A DNA stretch of 60,046 nucleotides, from the NCBI RefSeq assembly GCF_008329585.1, contig NZ_NPKP01000020.1, positions 1 to 60,046 of the forward strand, read 5' to 3'. Below the pieces are notes generated by a model. It searched no databases and was not told the origin of the DNA. It saw only the letters and a list, made by a program, of their open reading frames with translations. This DNA comes from Mycolicibacterium sp. P9-22 (GTDB lineage: Bacteria > Actinomycetota > Actinomycetes > Mycobacteriales > Mycobacteriaceae). This document shows positions 25,983 to 33,844 of this stretch, in pieces. Numbering within the stretch: position 1 is the first letter of the stretch; the number at the start of each line of letters is the position of its first letter. The position numbers and the translations under genes are program-made.

Positions 25983-26031
25983 TGTCCTGATTCTGAACAG
26001 TCGGTGCGCAGGGTCCGCATCGACTGTTCAG
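25983..26031. promoter_or_regulatory. Degenerate operator and 11-bp inverted repeat before the GAF/Fis regulator
   Basis: TGTCCTGATTCTGAACA (25983-25999) keeps the TGT-N11-ACA spacing of the recurrent palindrome. CTGAACAGTCG (25993-26003) and its exact complement CGACTGTTCAG (26021-26031) form an inverted repeat with a 17-base centre. The site sits 46-94 bp before the regulator start, consistent with autoregulation; a weak terminator for hyuAB is the alternative. Confidence 0.45.
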
Positions 26032-26076
26032 CGCAGATCTTCCGACGAGTGGTGGGGGGGTCGCTAACGTGCCATC

Positions 26077-27960
26077 ATGGAGCGTTATGAGAGGACCACT
26101 GCCTTGGCTGTTCGACTGACGCCATCCGGCAGCCCCGACGCCCACGACGACGGCCCGCAGCCGCCATCTGACGGTGCCCTGAGTAAGGGCTTCTCCATCG
26201 ATCCTGACGCATTGCGGAAGCTCAGGGCGAGTTTCATCGGCGACCCCGGTCGGACCGATCTGTCCGGTGTGCGGCCGGTCATCGAACGGTCCTGGCGGCG
26301 CAGCCTGATGTGGAACATCGACCCTGACCGCAGCACCTTCCAGGAGACCGCGGAGCCCCGACTCGACGAGATGGTGTTGCGTGCCGCCGAACCGGTACTC
26401 GCGCAATTGGAGACCATTGCCGCAGATACCGGCGCCGGTATATTTCTTTCCGATCCGCAGGGCACCATCACCGCATTCCGCGGCGGCTCCGACGTCCGCA
26501 GGTTGACAGAACGGGTGTTTCCGACCTTCGGCGGCACCATGTCGGAGGATGTTGCCGGCACCAACGCCGAGGGGACCGCCATCGAAGAAGGCGGCACGGT
26601 CCAGATCTGGGGCGAGGAACACTTCGTCGAATCCCTACAGGGGTCCTGTTGCACGTCCGTCCCCATCCATGACCCGATCAGACGATCCGTACGGGGCATT
26701 CTCAGTCTGGCCCTGCCCGCGGCGGTCGGTATGGACATGGATCCCAGTTTTGTCGCGATGATCACCAAAGGGGCGGCGGCAGAGGTGACTCGCCTGCTCT
26801 CCGAGAAGCTGTCGGTCCGCGAGAAGTCGCTGCTCGACACATACCTCGCGGAGGTGCGCAAGCGCGGCGGCGAGTCGGTAGTCGTGATGGACGGGCGCAC
26901 CGCCATCGCCACCCGCAGCGCCCTGGAGATGTTGCAGCCCAGTGACTACGCCGTTCTCGCGGGATACGCGATGGAGTCCAAACAGCTCTCGCGGTCCCTG
27001 GAGCGCGAGATACTGCTCGACAGTGACCGCAGGTTGCACCTCCGGGCAAGTCCGATTTCGTCGGCCGGAGAAACGATCGGCAGCGTCATCAGGTTGTCAG
27101 CGGCGGCGCCGGCACGGATGACTCCGCAGACACGCCGGGGCGACTCGCGCACAGATCCGTTCACGGACATCGTGGGTGGCAGTTTGTCGCTGCGCAGGGC
27201 GTTGGACGTCGCACAGACTGCGGTGCGCCGACAGCTGCCCGCGTACATCGTCGGCGACGCCGGCACGGGTAAGCAGCGACTGGCCCGGGCAATGGCAGCT
27301 CTGATGGCTGCGGAGCAGCGAATTCTCGATTGTCACAACGACTCCGAAGTGGCGATAGCTGGTGACCTGCTGTCGGCGGTGGGCGAAGACGTGGCAGTCG
27401 TGCTCACGCACGCCGATAAGTTGACGCCGGCTGCGCGCGCTGTCGTGCTGGACGTGCTCAACAGCCGCGAGAATCTGCCGGTGATCATGACGGTGGGGAC
27501 GCTGGATGCCGACACCATGGAGCTGACCCGGGCTCTCAATGGTCTGGAAGTCGAAATGCCGACCCTGCGTCATCGGCGCGACGATATCCCGGCCCTGGTG
27601 AACCATTTCGTCCATGAAGGCCCGCACGCAGTGGGTATCTCTCGGGCTCTGATGAGAGCACTCACCGAGGCTGACTGGCATGAAAATATCGCGCAACTAC
27701 GAGACTTCGTGTTGTCGGCATCGGCCCGCTGCGGGTCGGGTGAACTCGGTATCGAGCATCTCGATGAGGCTCACCGGCGCGCGCTTTCCCGAGCGCGGCT
27801 TTCCCGACTCGAAGAAGTCGAACTTCATCAGATTCGCGCCGCGCTCGCCGAGGCCAACGGCAATCGGTTGCAGGCTGCGAAACTTCTTGAGATCGGCCGC
27901 TCGACGCTGTACCGCAAGATCGAATCCTATACCCGCCGTGGGTTTCAGCTCGGAGACTGA
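26077..27960 (+). CDS. GAF-domain, NtrC-like/Fis-type regulator lacking the sigma-54 contact motif (AcoR-like)
   Basis: 627 aa. RPVIERSWRRSL near residue 68 and a GAF-type sensor (about 90-240, FGGTMSEDVAGTNAEGTAIE) are typical of AcoR-like activators. The middle holds a reduced AAA+ domain with Walker A GDAGTGKQRLA (near 393-403) and Walker-B-like VAVVLTH. No GAFTGA loop is seen. The C-terminus is a Fis helix-turn-helix, NRLQAAKLLEIGRSTLYRKI. Actinobacteria lack sigma-54, and regulators of this shape are known there to act with ordinary sigma factors. It follows hyuB by 124 bp. It is the best candidate to read the TGTCCCA-N3-TGGGACA palindromes of 5.8-26 kb. Confidence 0.86.
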   Translation: MERYERTTALAVRLTPSGSPDAHDDGPQPPSDGALSKGFSIDPDALRKLRASFIGDPGRTDLSGVRPVIERSWRRSLMWNIDPDRSTFQETAEPRLDEMVLRAAEPVLAQLETIAADTGAGIFLSDPQGTITAFRGGSDVRRLTERVFPTFGGTMSEDVAGTNAEGTAIEEGGTVQIWGEEHFVESLQGSCCTSVPIHDPIRRSVRGILSLALPAAVGMDMDPSFVAMITKGAAAEVTRLLSEKLSVREKSLLDTYLAEVRKRGGESVVVMDGRTAIATRSALEMLQPSDYAVLAGYAMESKQLSRSLEREILLDSDRRLHLRASPISSAGETIGSVIRLSAAAPARMTPQTRRGDSRTDPFTDIVGGSLSLRRALDVAQTAVRRQLPAYIVGDAGTGKQRLARAMAALMAAEQRILDCHNDSEVAIAGDLLSAVGEDVAVVLTHADKLTPAARAVVLDVLNSRENLPVIMTVGTLDADTMELTRALNGLEVEMPTLRHRRDDIPALVNHFVHEGPHAVGISRALMRALTEADWHENIAQLRDFVLSASARCGSGELGIEHLDEAHRRALSRARLSRLEEVELHQIRAALAEANGNRLQAAKLLEIGRSTLYRKIESYTRRGFQLGD

Positions 27961-27988
27961 TCTCGGCGCAACGCCGATACCTACACGG

Positions 27989-28080
27989 TCAGGTCGCGGT
28001 GAAGGCGCCGTCGACGACCGTGTCGCTGCCTGACATGTAGGACGATTCATCCGAGGCCAAGAACACCACCGCGGCCGTGC
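27989..28080 (-). pseudogene. C-terminal stub of a third tandem SDR
   Basis: The minus-strand frame reads AVVFLASDESSYMSGSD followed by TVVDGAFTAT and a stop. That is nearly the C-terminus of the SDR at 28856 (AVVFLASDESSYMSGSD.. VDGAFTAE). Only the last 29 or so codons remain, directly after the stop of the SDR at 28082. It is a leftover of tandem duplication followed by deletion. Confidence 0.75.
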
Positions 28081-28081
28081 G

Positions 28082-28822
28082 TCAACCGGCTGTGTAGGTT
28101 CCGTCGACAACGATGTCGGTGCCCGAGACATACGATGATTCATCTGAGGCCAGGAATACTGCTGCGGAGGCGATCTCATCGGGCCGTGCCCACCTGCCGA
28201 AGGCAAACGCGTCGGGAGGCAACGCGGTTCCGGGATCGTCGCTGTTGCGCAGCATTGGGGTGTCTGTTTCGCCGGGACAGATCGTGTTGACGCGAATACC
28301 ATCGACCGCGAGTTCCAATGCGGCGGCTCGCGTCATGCCCCGTACGGCCCACTTGGTCGCCGTGTAGGAGAAATTGTCGGTGAAGGCGACAAGACCTGCC
28401 GTCGAACTGATGTTGATGATTGATCCGCCGCCGGCCAGCCGCATGGGCTGCACTACGCTCTGCATGCCCAGGAAGACGCCGATCTGGTTGACGTCAACGG
28501 TTTTCCGGTATTCCAGCTCGGTCACGGTTTCGGCCCGATTGAGGCCTAGAATGCCGGCATTGTTCACCAGCACTGTGGGATCGCCGAACCAATCCTGACA
28601 CTGTGCGATGATCTGTTGCCAATCAGCCTTTGCCGTGACGTTCCCACCGAGGACGCGGCAGTGGTCTCGTCCGAGTTCGGCGACGAGTTCCGGTGCTTCC
28701 CCTGGGGACACATCGAATCCGACCACGCGCGCCCCGTGCTCAACCATGGCACGGACGTGTGCGACGCCCATGCCGCTTCCTGCGCCGCTGACGATCGCGA
28801 TTTTTCCTTCGAGCCTGCCCAT
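28082..28822 (-). CDS. SDR family oxidoreductase
   Basis: 246 aa. GAGSGMGVAHVRAM (dinucleotide), VNNAGIL, NISSTAG and YTATKWA (Tyr/Lys pair), ending in SGTDIVVDGTYTAG. It is a close paralogue of the neighbour at 28856, with the same GMG motif and C-terminus. An AGGA precedes the ATG. It probably oxidises a hydroxy intermediate or reduces a ketone; the two copies may differ in substrate or stereochemistry. Confidence 0.87.
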   Translation of the reverse strand: MGRLEGKIAIVSGAGSGMGVAHVRAMVEHGARVVGFDVSPGEAPELVAELGRDHCRVLGGNVTAKADWQQIIAQCQDWFGDPTVLVNNAGILGLNRAETVTELEYRKTVDVNQIGVFLGMQSVVQPMRLAGGGSIINISSTAGLVAFTDNFSYTATKWAVRGMTRAAALELAVDGIRVNTICPGETDTPMLRNSDDPGTALPPDAFAFGRWARPDEIASAAVFLASDESSYVSGTDIVVDGTYTAG

Positions 28823-28855
28823 GTGATTTCCTGTCTGCGTCGCCGATCCGGCGTT

Positions 28856-29602
28856 CTACTCCGCGGTGAAGGCACCGTCTACCACCAGGTCGCTTCCGCT
28901 CATATAGGAGGACTCATCTGACGCGAGGAACACCACGGCGGACGAGATTTCCTCGGGCCGCGCCCAGCGGCCCATCGGGAGGTCCGCGGTGGGTGGCAAC
29001 GCACCTGTCGGGGCGTCTGCGAACGCGCGGATCATGGGCGTGTCGGTGTCGCCGGGGCACACTGTGTTCACACGGATGCCATGTCGGGCCAGCTCGAGGG
29101 CCGCCGCCTTGGTCATTCCGCGAACCGCCCACTTTGTCGCCACGTACGGGAAAAGTTCGGTAAACCCTACGAGTCCGGCCGTCGAGGCGATGTTCACGAT
29201 GGATCCACCGCGCTCCATCATCGCGGGTAGTACCGCCCGCATCCCGAGGAATGTGCCGACCTGATTGATATCGACGACTCGCCGACAGTCGGCTTGGGTG
29301 AGTCCCGCCAGAGACTGCAGGGGCGAGATGCCGGCATTGTTGACGAGCACGTCGGGTGTTCCGAAGACGTCCCGGCATTCGGCGACGATGCGGTCCCAGT
29401 CCTCGCTGCTGGTGACGTCGCCTTGGCGGAACAGTACGGACTCGTGTCCGAGTTCATCGACGAGTGCAGGGCCGTCGCCCGCGCTGATATCGAAGGCGGC
29501 TACTCGGGCACCTTCTGCAACCATGGCCCGAATGTGAGATACGCCCATTCCGCGAGCACCGCCGCTGATGATCGCAATTTTTCCGGTCAATCGATGAACC
29601 AT
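28856..29602 (-). CDS. SDR family oxidoreductase, tandem paralogue
   Basis: 248 aa. GGARGMGVSHIRAM, VNNAGIS, NIASTAG and YVATKWA, ending SGSDLVVDGAFTAE. ATG at 29602 is used; a TTG two codons earlier is less likely. It lies 33 bp upstream of the 28082 copy and 60 bp downstream of the APC permease gene, all on the minus strand, probably one operon: permease, SDR, SDR. Confidence 0.87.
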   Translation of the reverse strand: MVHRLTGKIAIISGGARGMGVSHIRAMVAEGARVAAFDISAGDGPALVDELGHESVLFRQGDVTSSEDWDRIVAECRDVFGTPDVLVNNAGISPLQSLAGLTQADCRRVVDINQVGTFLGMRAVLPAMMERGGSIVNIASTAGLVGFTELFPYVATKWAVRGMTKAAALELARHGIRVNTVCPGDTDTPMIRAFADAPTGALPPTADLPMGRWARPEEISSAVVFLASDESSYMSGSDLVVDGAFTAE

Positions 29603-29662
29603 GACCAAATCCGCTTCTTCATGGTTGTTCCGTGCGCGTCGAAGGGGCGGCAGTCAGACCGC

Positions 29663-31156
29663 TCATCCTTGACGGCCGATACGCGTGTACACATCAGCTT
29701 TGGCCTGCCGCAGCCAACGGGCGTAAAGAAAGCCGCCCGCCAGTACCAACGGCAGTACAAGGGTCATGAGCAGAGAAACGGTCAACGAGGCTCCGATCAG
29801 AACATCGACATTCTGCAGAGCGAGGACCAGAATGCCGATCAGGCCGATCAGGCCGAGCGAAGGTGCGATAAGGGTCTTCCACCTGTTGTCGGAGTGTGCG
29901 GTGCCGTGCGTACGGAAGTAAACGATCACGGCGATGGAAACCAATGACATCAGGAACACCACAGCGATGGCACCCAGCCCATTCATGCGAACGTAGATCG
30001 TGAACGCGTCGGATCCGTCGCCGGCAAATTTGGTTACCGTGGCGATCACGCTGATTGCCACGAGCTCAAGGACCGTGATGAGGATGGACGCCAGATACGG
30101 CGACTTGAATTTCGGGTGTGCCTGGCCGAATCGCTTCGGCAGGACTCCGTCGCGCCCGAGTGAATACCCATATCGCGCAACAGCGTTGTGGGAGGCCAAC
30201 AGACAAGCGAATGTCGATGTAATCACCAGGACCGTGACGATGTCCGGCACCACGGCAGCGATGAAGCTCGAAGACAAATCGTTGAACATCGTGGAAACGT
30301 CGCCACCGGCCTGCGCGTCGGCTACGCCCTGTGGTCCCAGCGCGGTCAGCAATGCCCAGGCCGAAATCATGTAGAAGATGCCGATCAGGCTGACCGCCAG
30401 GTACGTGGCACGGGGGATGGTCTTCACGGGGTCCTTGGCTTCTTCGCGGTAGATCGCCGAGGACTCAAATCCGATGAAGCACAGGGCCGCGTACAACACC
30501 GCCAAGCCGAAGCTTCCGGAGGCGATACCTTCCGCGGTGAACGGCTGGGTGACTACACCATCAGAGCCGCCGTCCTTGAAGACCACGGCGTTGAAGACCA
30601 CCACAAGCACCACTTCGAGAAGCAGTGCGAAAGTCAGTGTCTTGGCCGAGAATTCGATGGTCAGGTAGGACATCAAACCGGCGATTAGCGAGCCGGCGAC
30701 AGACAGCACATACCAGGGGATATCGGGTCCACCCAACGTGTCGACAACGAGTTGGCGGAGGAAGAACCCCAGCGCCACCCAGGTAGAAAGCAGAAGCAAC
30801 AGGTAGCCGAAGATGGCCACGAACGCGCCACCGAGGCCGGCCTCTCGACCCAATCCCGCGGTGATGTAGGTGTAGAAGGCTCCCGGTCGGTCGACATATC
30901 GAGTGATTGCCGTGTAGCCGACCGAGAACAGCAGCAGGATCGACGTCGTGGTCGCGAAGCCGGCCACGATTCCGTTGCCGGAAAACGCAATCATCGAGGG
31001 CATCAGGCCGACGACGACCAGCAGGGGAGCGGCCCAGGCCACCACCGAGAAGAAGATACTCGCTACGCCGAGATTTCCTTGCAGTGTCGACGTAGTTGTG
31101 GTGGCTTCTGCAGTAGCACCATCGCTGCTGTTCGTGATGGGGGCGATCTCCGGCAT
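29663..31156 (-). CDS. APC-superfamily amino acid/amine permease
   Basis: 497 aa with about 12 transmembrane helices. FVAIFGYLLLLLSTWVALGF and the helix-6 region CFIGFESSAIYREEAKDP match the permeases at 5944 and 50959, so all three are one subfamily. ATG at 31156 (MPEIAPITNSS) is preferred to a GTG at 31186 outside the conserved region. It leads the SDR pair downstream and probably imports their substrate or its precursor. Confidence 0.86.
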   Translation of the reverse strand: MPEIAPITNSSDGATAEATTTTSTLQGNLGVASIFFSVVAWAAPLLVVVGLMPSMIAFSGNGIVAGFATTTSILLLFSVGYTAITRYVDRPGAFYTYITAGLGREAGLGGAFVAIFGYLLLLLSTWVALGFFLRQLVVDTLGGPDIPWYVLSVAGSLIAGLMSYLTIEFSAKTLTFALLLEVVLVVVFNAVVFKDGGSDGVVTQPFTAEGIASGSFGLAVLYAALCFIGFESSAIYREEAKDPVKTIPRATYLAVSLIGIFYMISAWALLTALGPQGVADAQAGGDVSTMFNDLSSSFIAAVVPDIVTVLVITSTFACLLASHNAVARYGYSLGRDGVLPKRFGQAHPKFKSPYLASILITVLELVAISVIATVTKFAGDGSDAFTIYVRMNGLGAIAVVFLMSLVSIAVIVYFRTHGTAHSDNRWKTLIAPSLGLIGLIGILVLALQNVDVLIGASLTVSLLMTLVLPLVLAGGFLYARWLRQAKADVYTRIGRQG

Positions 31157-31491
31157 AGGCGGACTTTCTGCTGGTGGGCGACACACTGAGCTCTGAAGTG
31201 AGCGACGGAGGCCGCCTTGTCGTGCCGTGGCTTGCGGGAATGACGAATCGTCCTGTGCTGCAAGGCCGGATATCGACTGTTCGCCATACGTGCAGTTGCG
31301 ACGGCCGGTTCGAATCCTGGTGTGCGAGGTGTTACATGACGCTATCTCGAACCCTCAGCCCGGGCTACCGGAGATTATTGCCAACTTCATCCTCGATTTA
31401 TGCTCGTCGAGGTGAAGTGGACGCGACCACGCGCGCCGGCAGATGCTGTAGCGGTCGGCAGAGTCTGTCGAGGTGGCCGATGCTGACGGTG
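31157..31491. other. Gap without a recognisable gene
   Basis: About 335 bases between two minus-strand genes. No supported gene. The stretch GGTTCGAATCC at 31308-31318 looks like a tRNA T-loop, but the stem around it pairs badly and no other tRNA arm is present. The promoter of the permease operon should lie here. Confidence 0.4.
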
Positions 31492-32472
31492 TCAGGTCAC
31501 CACATCAGACAGTGTCTCGCCGGTCAGAGCTTGGCGGCAGCGAAGAACCACACCCGCTTGTAGTGCCTCCTGCGCGCGATTGGAGCGCCACGACACGTGC
31601 GGGGTCATGATCAGGTTGGGTGCGCCGCGCAGAATGTGATCGGCGGGCAGCGGTTCCTGGCTGAACACATCGAGTCCGGCACCGGCGATATGACCCGAAG
31701 CCAAGGCCTCCGCCAATGCGGCCTCGTCGATGAGGCCGCCCCGAGATACGTTCACGATGACCGCGCCCTTGCGCATGCGCCGTAGTGCTTGGGCGGATAT
31801 CAGGTGTTTCGTCTCTGTCGACAGCGGCAGATGCAGAGATATCACATCGGACTGCTCGAGGAGTTCCTGCAGCGGGGCCGCCGGAATGTTGTCGAAGGTG
31901 GCGAACGGGTCATATGCGCGCACATTGATCCCCAGGGCGGCATACCATTCCGCGACCCGCCGGCCGATGCGGCCCATACCGATGACCGCGACTTCGAGCT
32001 CGGAGAAGCGGGGCGCATCATAGGCAATGCTTCCTGCCCAGGTCTGGCCGGCGATGGCGTTCTGCCCGGCAGGAATCCGGCGTGCCAGGGCGAGGCCCAT
32101 GGTGAGAGCGTGCGAGGCGACTTCCTCACTGGAAGCTCCGGGCACGATGGCGACGGGGATGCCCACTCTGCGTGCGGCTGCGACATCGATGTTGTCATAG
32201 CCGATTCCGTACCGGATCACTGCGATGCAGCGCTGCATTGCGTCGAAGTCTTCGGCGGTCACCCGCGCGTATGGGGTGACCAGGACCAGTGTCGCCTCAG
32301 GAATTCCGGCCCGGAACTCGTCGACGTCCGCCGCGACGATCAGCTCGGCGCCGAATTCCTCGGCGAGGCGTCGCTCTCGATCCAGGTCGAGGAACTGATG
32401 GGGTGCGACGAGGATGGTGGCCGTCTTATTTTGAACTGTCGTCAGTGTCGCGACGCCGTCATTTCCGGACAT
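31492..32472 (-). CDS. D-isomer-specific 2-hydroxyacid dehydrogenase
   Basis: 326 aa. The NAD site GMGRIGRRVAEW (near residues 164-175) and the catalytic Arg in VNVSRGGLID, Glu in FSQEPLP and His in MTPHVSW are all present, so it should be active. The family reduces 2-oxoacids or oxidises D-2-hydroxyacids (glyoxylate, hydroxypyruvate, phosphoglycerate). The start ATG has GAGGT 8 bp before it. It is divergent from the LysR gene, with a 24-bp palindrome and a CTAAC-N4-GTTAG site between. Confidence 0.9.
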   Translation of the reverse strand: MSGNDGVATLTTVQNKTATILVAPHQFLDLDRERRLAEEFGAELIVAADVDEFRAGIPEATLVLVTPYARVTAEDFDAMQRCIAVIRYGIGYDNIDVAAARRVGIPVAIVPGASSEEVASHALTMGLALARRIPAGQNAIAGQTWAGSIAYDAPRFSELEVAVIGMGRIGRRVAEWYAALGINVRAYDPFATFDNIPAAPLQELLEQSDVISLHLPLSTETKHLISAQALRRMRKGAVIVNVSRGGLIDEAALAEALASGHIAGAGLDVFSQEPLPADHILRGAPNLIMTPHVSWRSNRAQEALQAGVVLRCRQALTGETLSDVVT

Positions 32473-32543
32473 TACGTTTTACCTCACGTCGGGTAGAAAT
32501 GCGCAATCCGCGCAGTTAATAGTGATGTGAACGTAAAAGCGGG

Positions 32544-32567
32544 CGTAATCGGTGTCAATCGATTACG
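32544..32567. promoter_or_regulatory. Perfect inverted repeat CGTAATCG-N8-CGATTACG
   Basis: Eight-base arms with an 8-base centre lie in the AT-rich divergent region, 72 bp before the 2-hydroxyacid dehydrogenase start and 152 bp before the LysR start. The shape fits a dimeric repressor or LysR-type site. No second copy was found. Confidence 0.5.
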
Positions 32568-32663
32568 GCGAATAATCCGGCATTGGAAACACTGCGGTGC
32601 CGGTAGTGGATGAATGGAATGGATGAGGCTGCGGAGGGCAGGGGCATATCACGCCAGCTATTC

Positions 32664-32677
32664 CTAACGACTGTTAG
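32664..32677. promoter_or_regulatory. Putative TetR operator CTAAC-GACT-GTTAG
   Basis: A perfect 5+4+5 palindrome ending 41 bp before the LysR start. An overlapping second reading CCTAAC-N8-GTTAGG (32663-32682) exists because the right half is repeated. The same word occurs at 52639 and 58073, and nearly at 52545. Confidence 0.55.
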
Positions 32678-32718
32678 TTAGGTTACTCTGGTGGAACGCT
32701 GGTGCGGAAGGAGGACCG

Positions 32719-33636
32719 ATGGACGTCCGGCAGCTGGAAGCATTTCTCGCCGTAGCGGAGCATCTCCATTTCGGCCACGCTGCCGAGCAGCTCTTCATGG
32801 CCCAGGCGCCGCTGAGCAGAACGATCAGCGCCCTGGAGAACGACCTGGGTGCCCGGTTGTTCGAGCGCAGCACCCGCTCGGTCGCGCTGACCGACGCCGG
32901 ACTCGCGCTCATACCGGCCGCCCGCGGGGTGCTGGCCGCAGTCGACCACGCCAGAGACGCCGTGGCTGCCGTCATCAAGGGAGAAGCCGGCGTGTTGCGC
33001 GTCGAGTTCTCCGGTGTGTTGGCTCATCCGATCGTGTCCGCTCTTGCGCGCCGGATGCGCAGCGAACACCCAGGCATCCGCGTCGAACTCTCATCGCAGG
33101 CAATCTCGCGACCGGCAATGGACAACCTCGTCAATGCGAAAACTGATATTGCACTTGGCCGTTGGGACCAACTGCCACCGGGCATCTCGGCGCGGGTGCT
33201 GTTGATGGATTCGCTGGTCGTCGCGCTGCCGCGAACTCACAGGCTGGCCGCGGCCGGCTCCATAAATTTCGGCGATGTAGCGGGCGAACCCTTCGTCTCG
33301 CTGCCTTACGCGGGTGGCTCGGTGACCACCGACCGCCTATGGCGGCTCGGTTACGCCTACAACACCACGATCGACAACGTGCAGTTCGCTCCGGATACAC
33401 AATCCTGTATCGCACTGGTGAGCGCGGAGGTGGGCTGCCACCTGGCCTTGGAGTCGGTGGGTAGGCGAACCGACAACCCGGACGTAGTGTTCGTACCCTT
33501 GGCGGCCGAGGACGCGGCCCGCGTGCCCGATGTGCATCTGCGCGTTGCCTGGCGCACCCCCTCCCCGACACCGGTGATGCGCACCGCGCTGGAATACCTC
33601 AGTCGCGACTCCGTGCCGGCCGGGGTGGATTCCTGA
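32719..33636 (+). CDS. LysR-family transcriptional regulator
   Basis: 305 aa. The N-terminal HTH is MDVRQLEAFLAVAEHLHFG followed by HAAEQLFMAQAPLSRTISAL; the remainder is a periplasmic-binding-protein-like effector domain. AAGGAGGA precedes the ATG. It lies beside the second Baeyer-Villiger cluster and divergent from the 2-hydroxyacid dehydrogenase; LysR proteins normally control such a divergent neighbour. Its promoter holds a CTAAC-N4-GTTAG site, so it may itself be under the TetR protein at 57320. Confidence 0.9.
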   Translation: MDVRQLEAFLAVAEHLHFGHAAEQLFMAQAPLSRTISALENDLGARLFERSTRSVALTDAGLALIPAARGVLAAVDHARDAVAAVIKGEAGVLRVEFSGVLAHPIVSALARRMRSEHPGIRVELSSQAISRPAMDNLVNAKTDIALGRWDQLPPGISARVLLMDSLVVALPRTHRLAAAGSINFGDVAGEPFVSLPYAGGSVTTDRLWRLGYAYNTTIDNVQFAPDTQSCIALVSAEVGCHLALESVGRRTDNPDVVFVPLAAEDAARVPDVHLRVAWRTPSPTPVMRTALEYLSRDSVPAGVDS

Positions 33637-33805
33637 CGGACTGAACCTCGGCAGTCGTGTTGCCGGTGCGGCAATAATCGTCGGCCGGGTCCGCATCAAT
33701 AACCACTTCTCAAGCAGATGTGATCCGGCTAACGTCATTTTATATAAGTCGACCCCGCGGAAATTAGAGCGAACGAGAACATTGCCGATAAACGCCGGCT
33801 GTTGA

Positions 33806-33817
33806 CGATTCGAATCG
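33806..33817. promoter_or_regulatory. 12-bp palindrome CGATTCGAATCG before the second BVMO
   Basis: A perfect palindrome lies 27 bp before the ATG, overlapping TTGACG (33803-33807 region). An AT-rich TTTTATATAA occurs at 33739-33748. The 208-bp gap (33637-33844) otherwise shows nothing. It may be an operator; a single short palindrome is weak evidence. Confidence 0.35.
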
Positions 33818-33844
33818 AACGCACAACGAGTACGAGGAGTGATA

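Noticed and set aside
31300..31345. tRNA-like T-arm GGTTCGAATCC in a gap
   Set aside because: The stem around the loop mismatches at two of five pairs, and no D-arm, anticodon arm or acceptor stem can be drawn.
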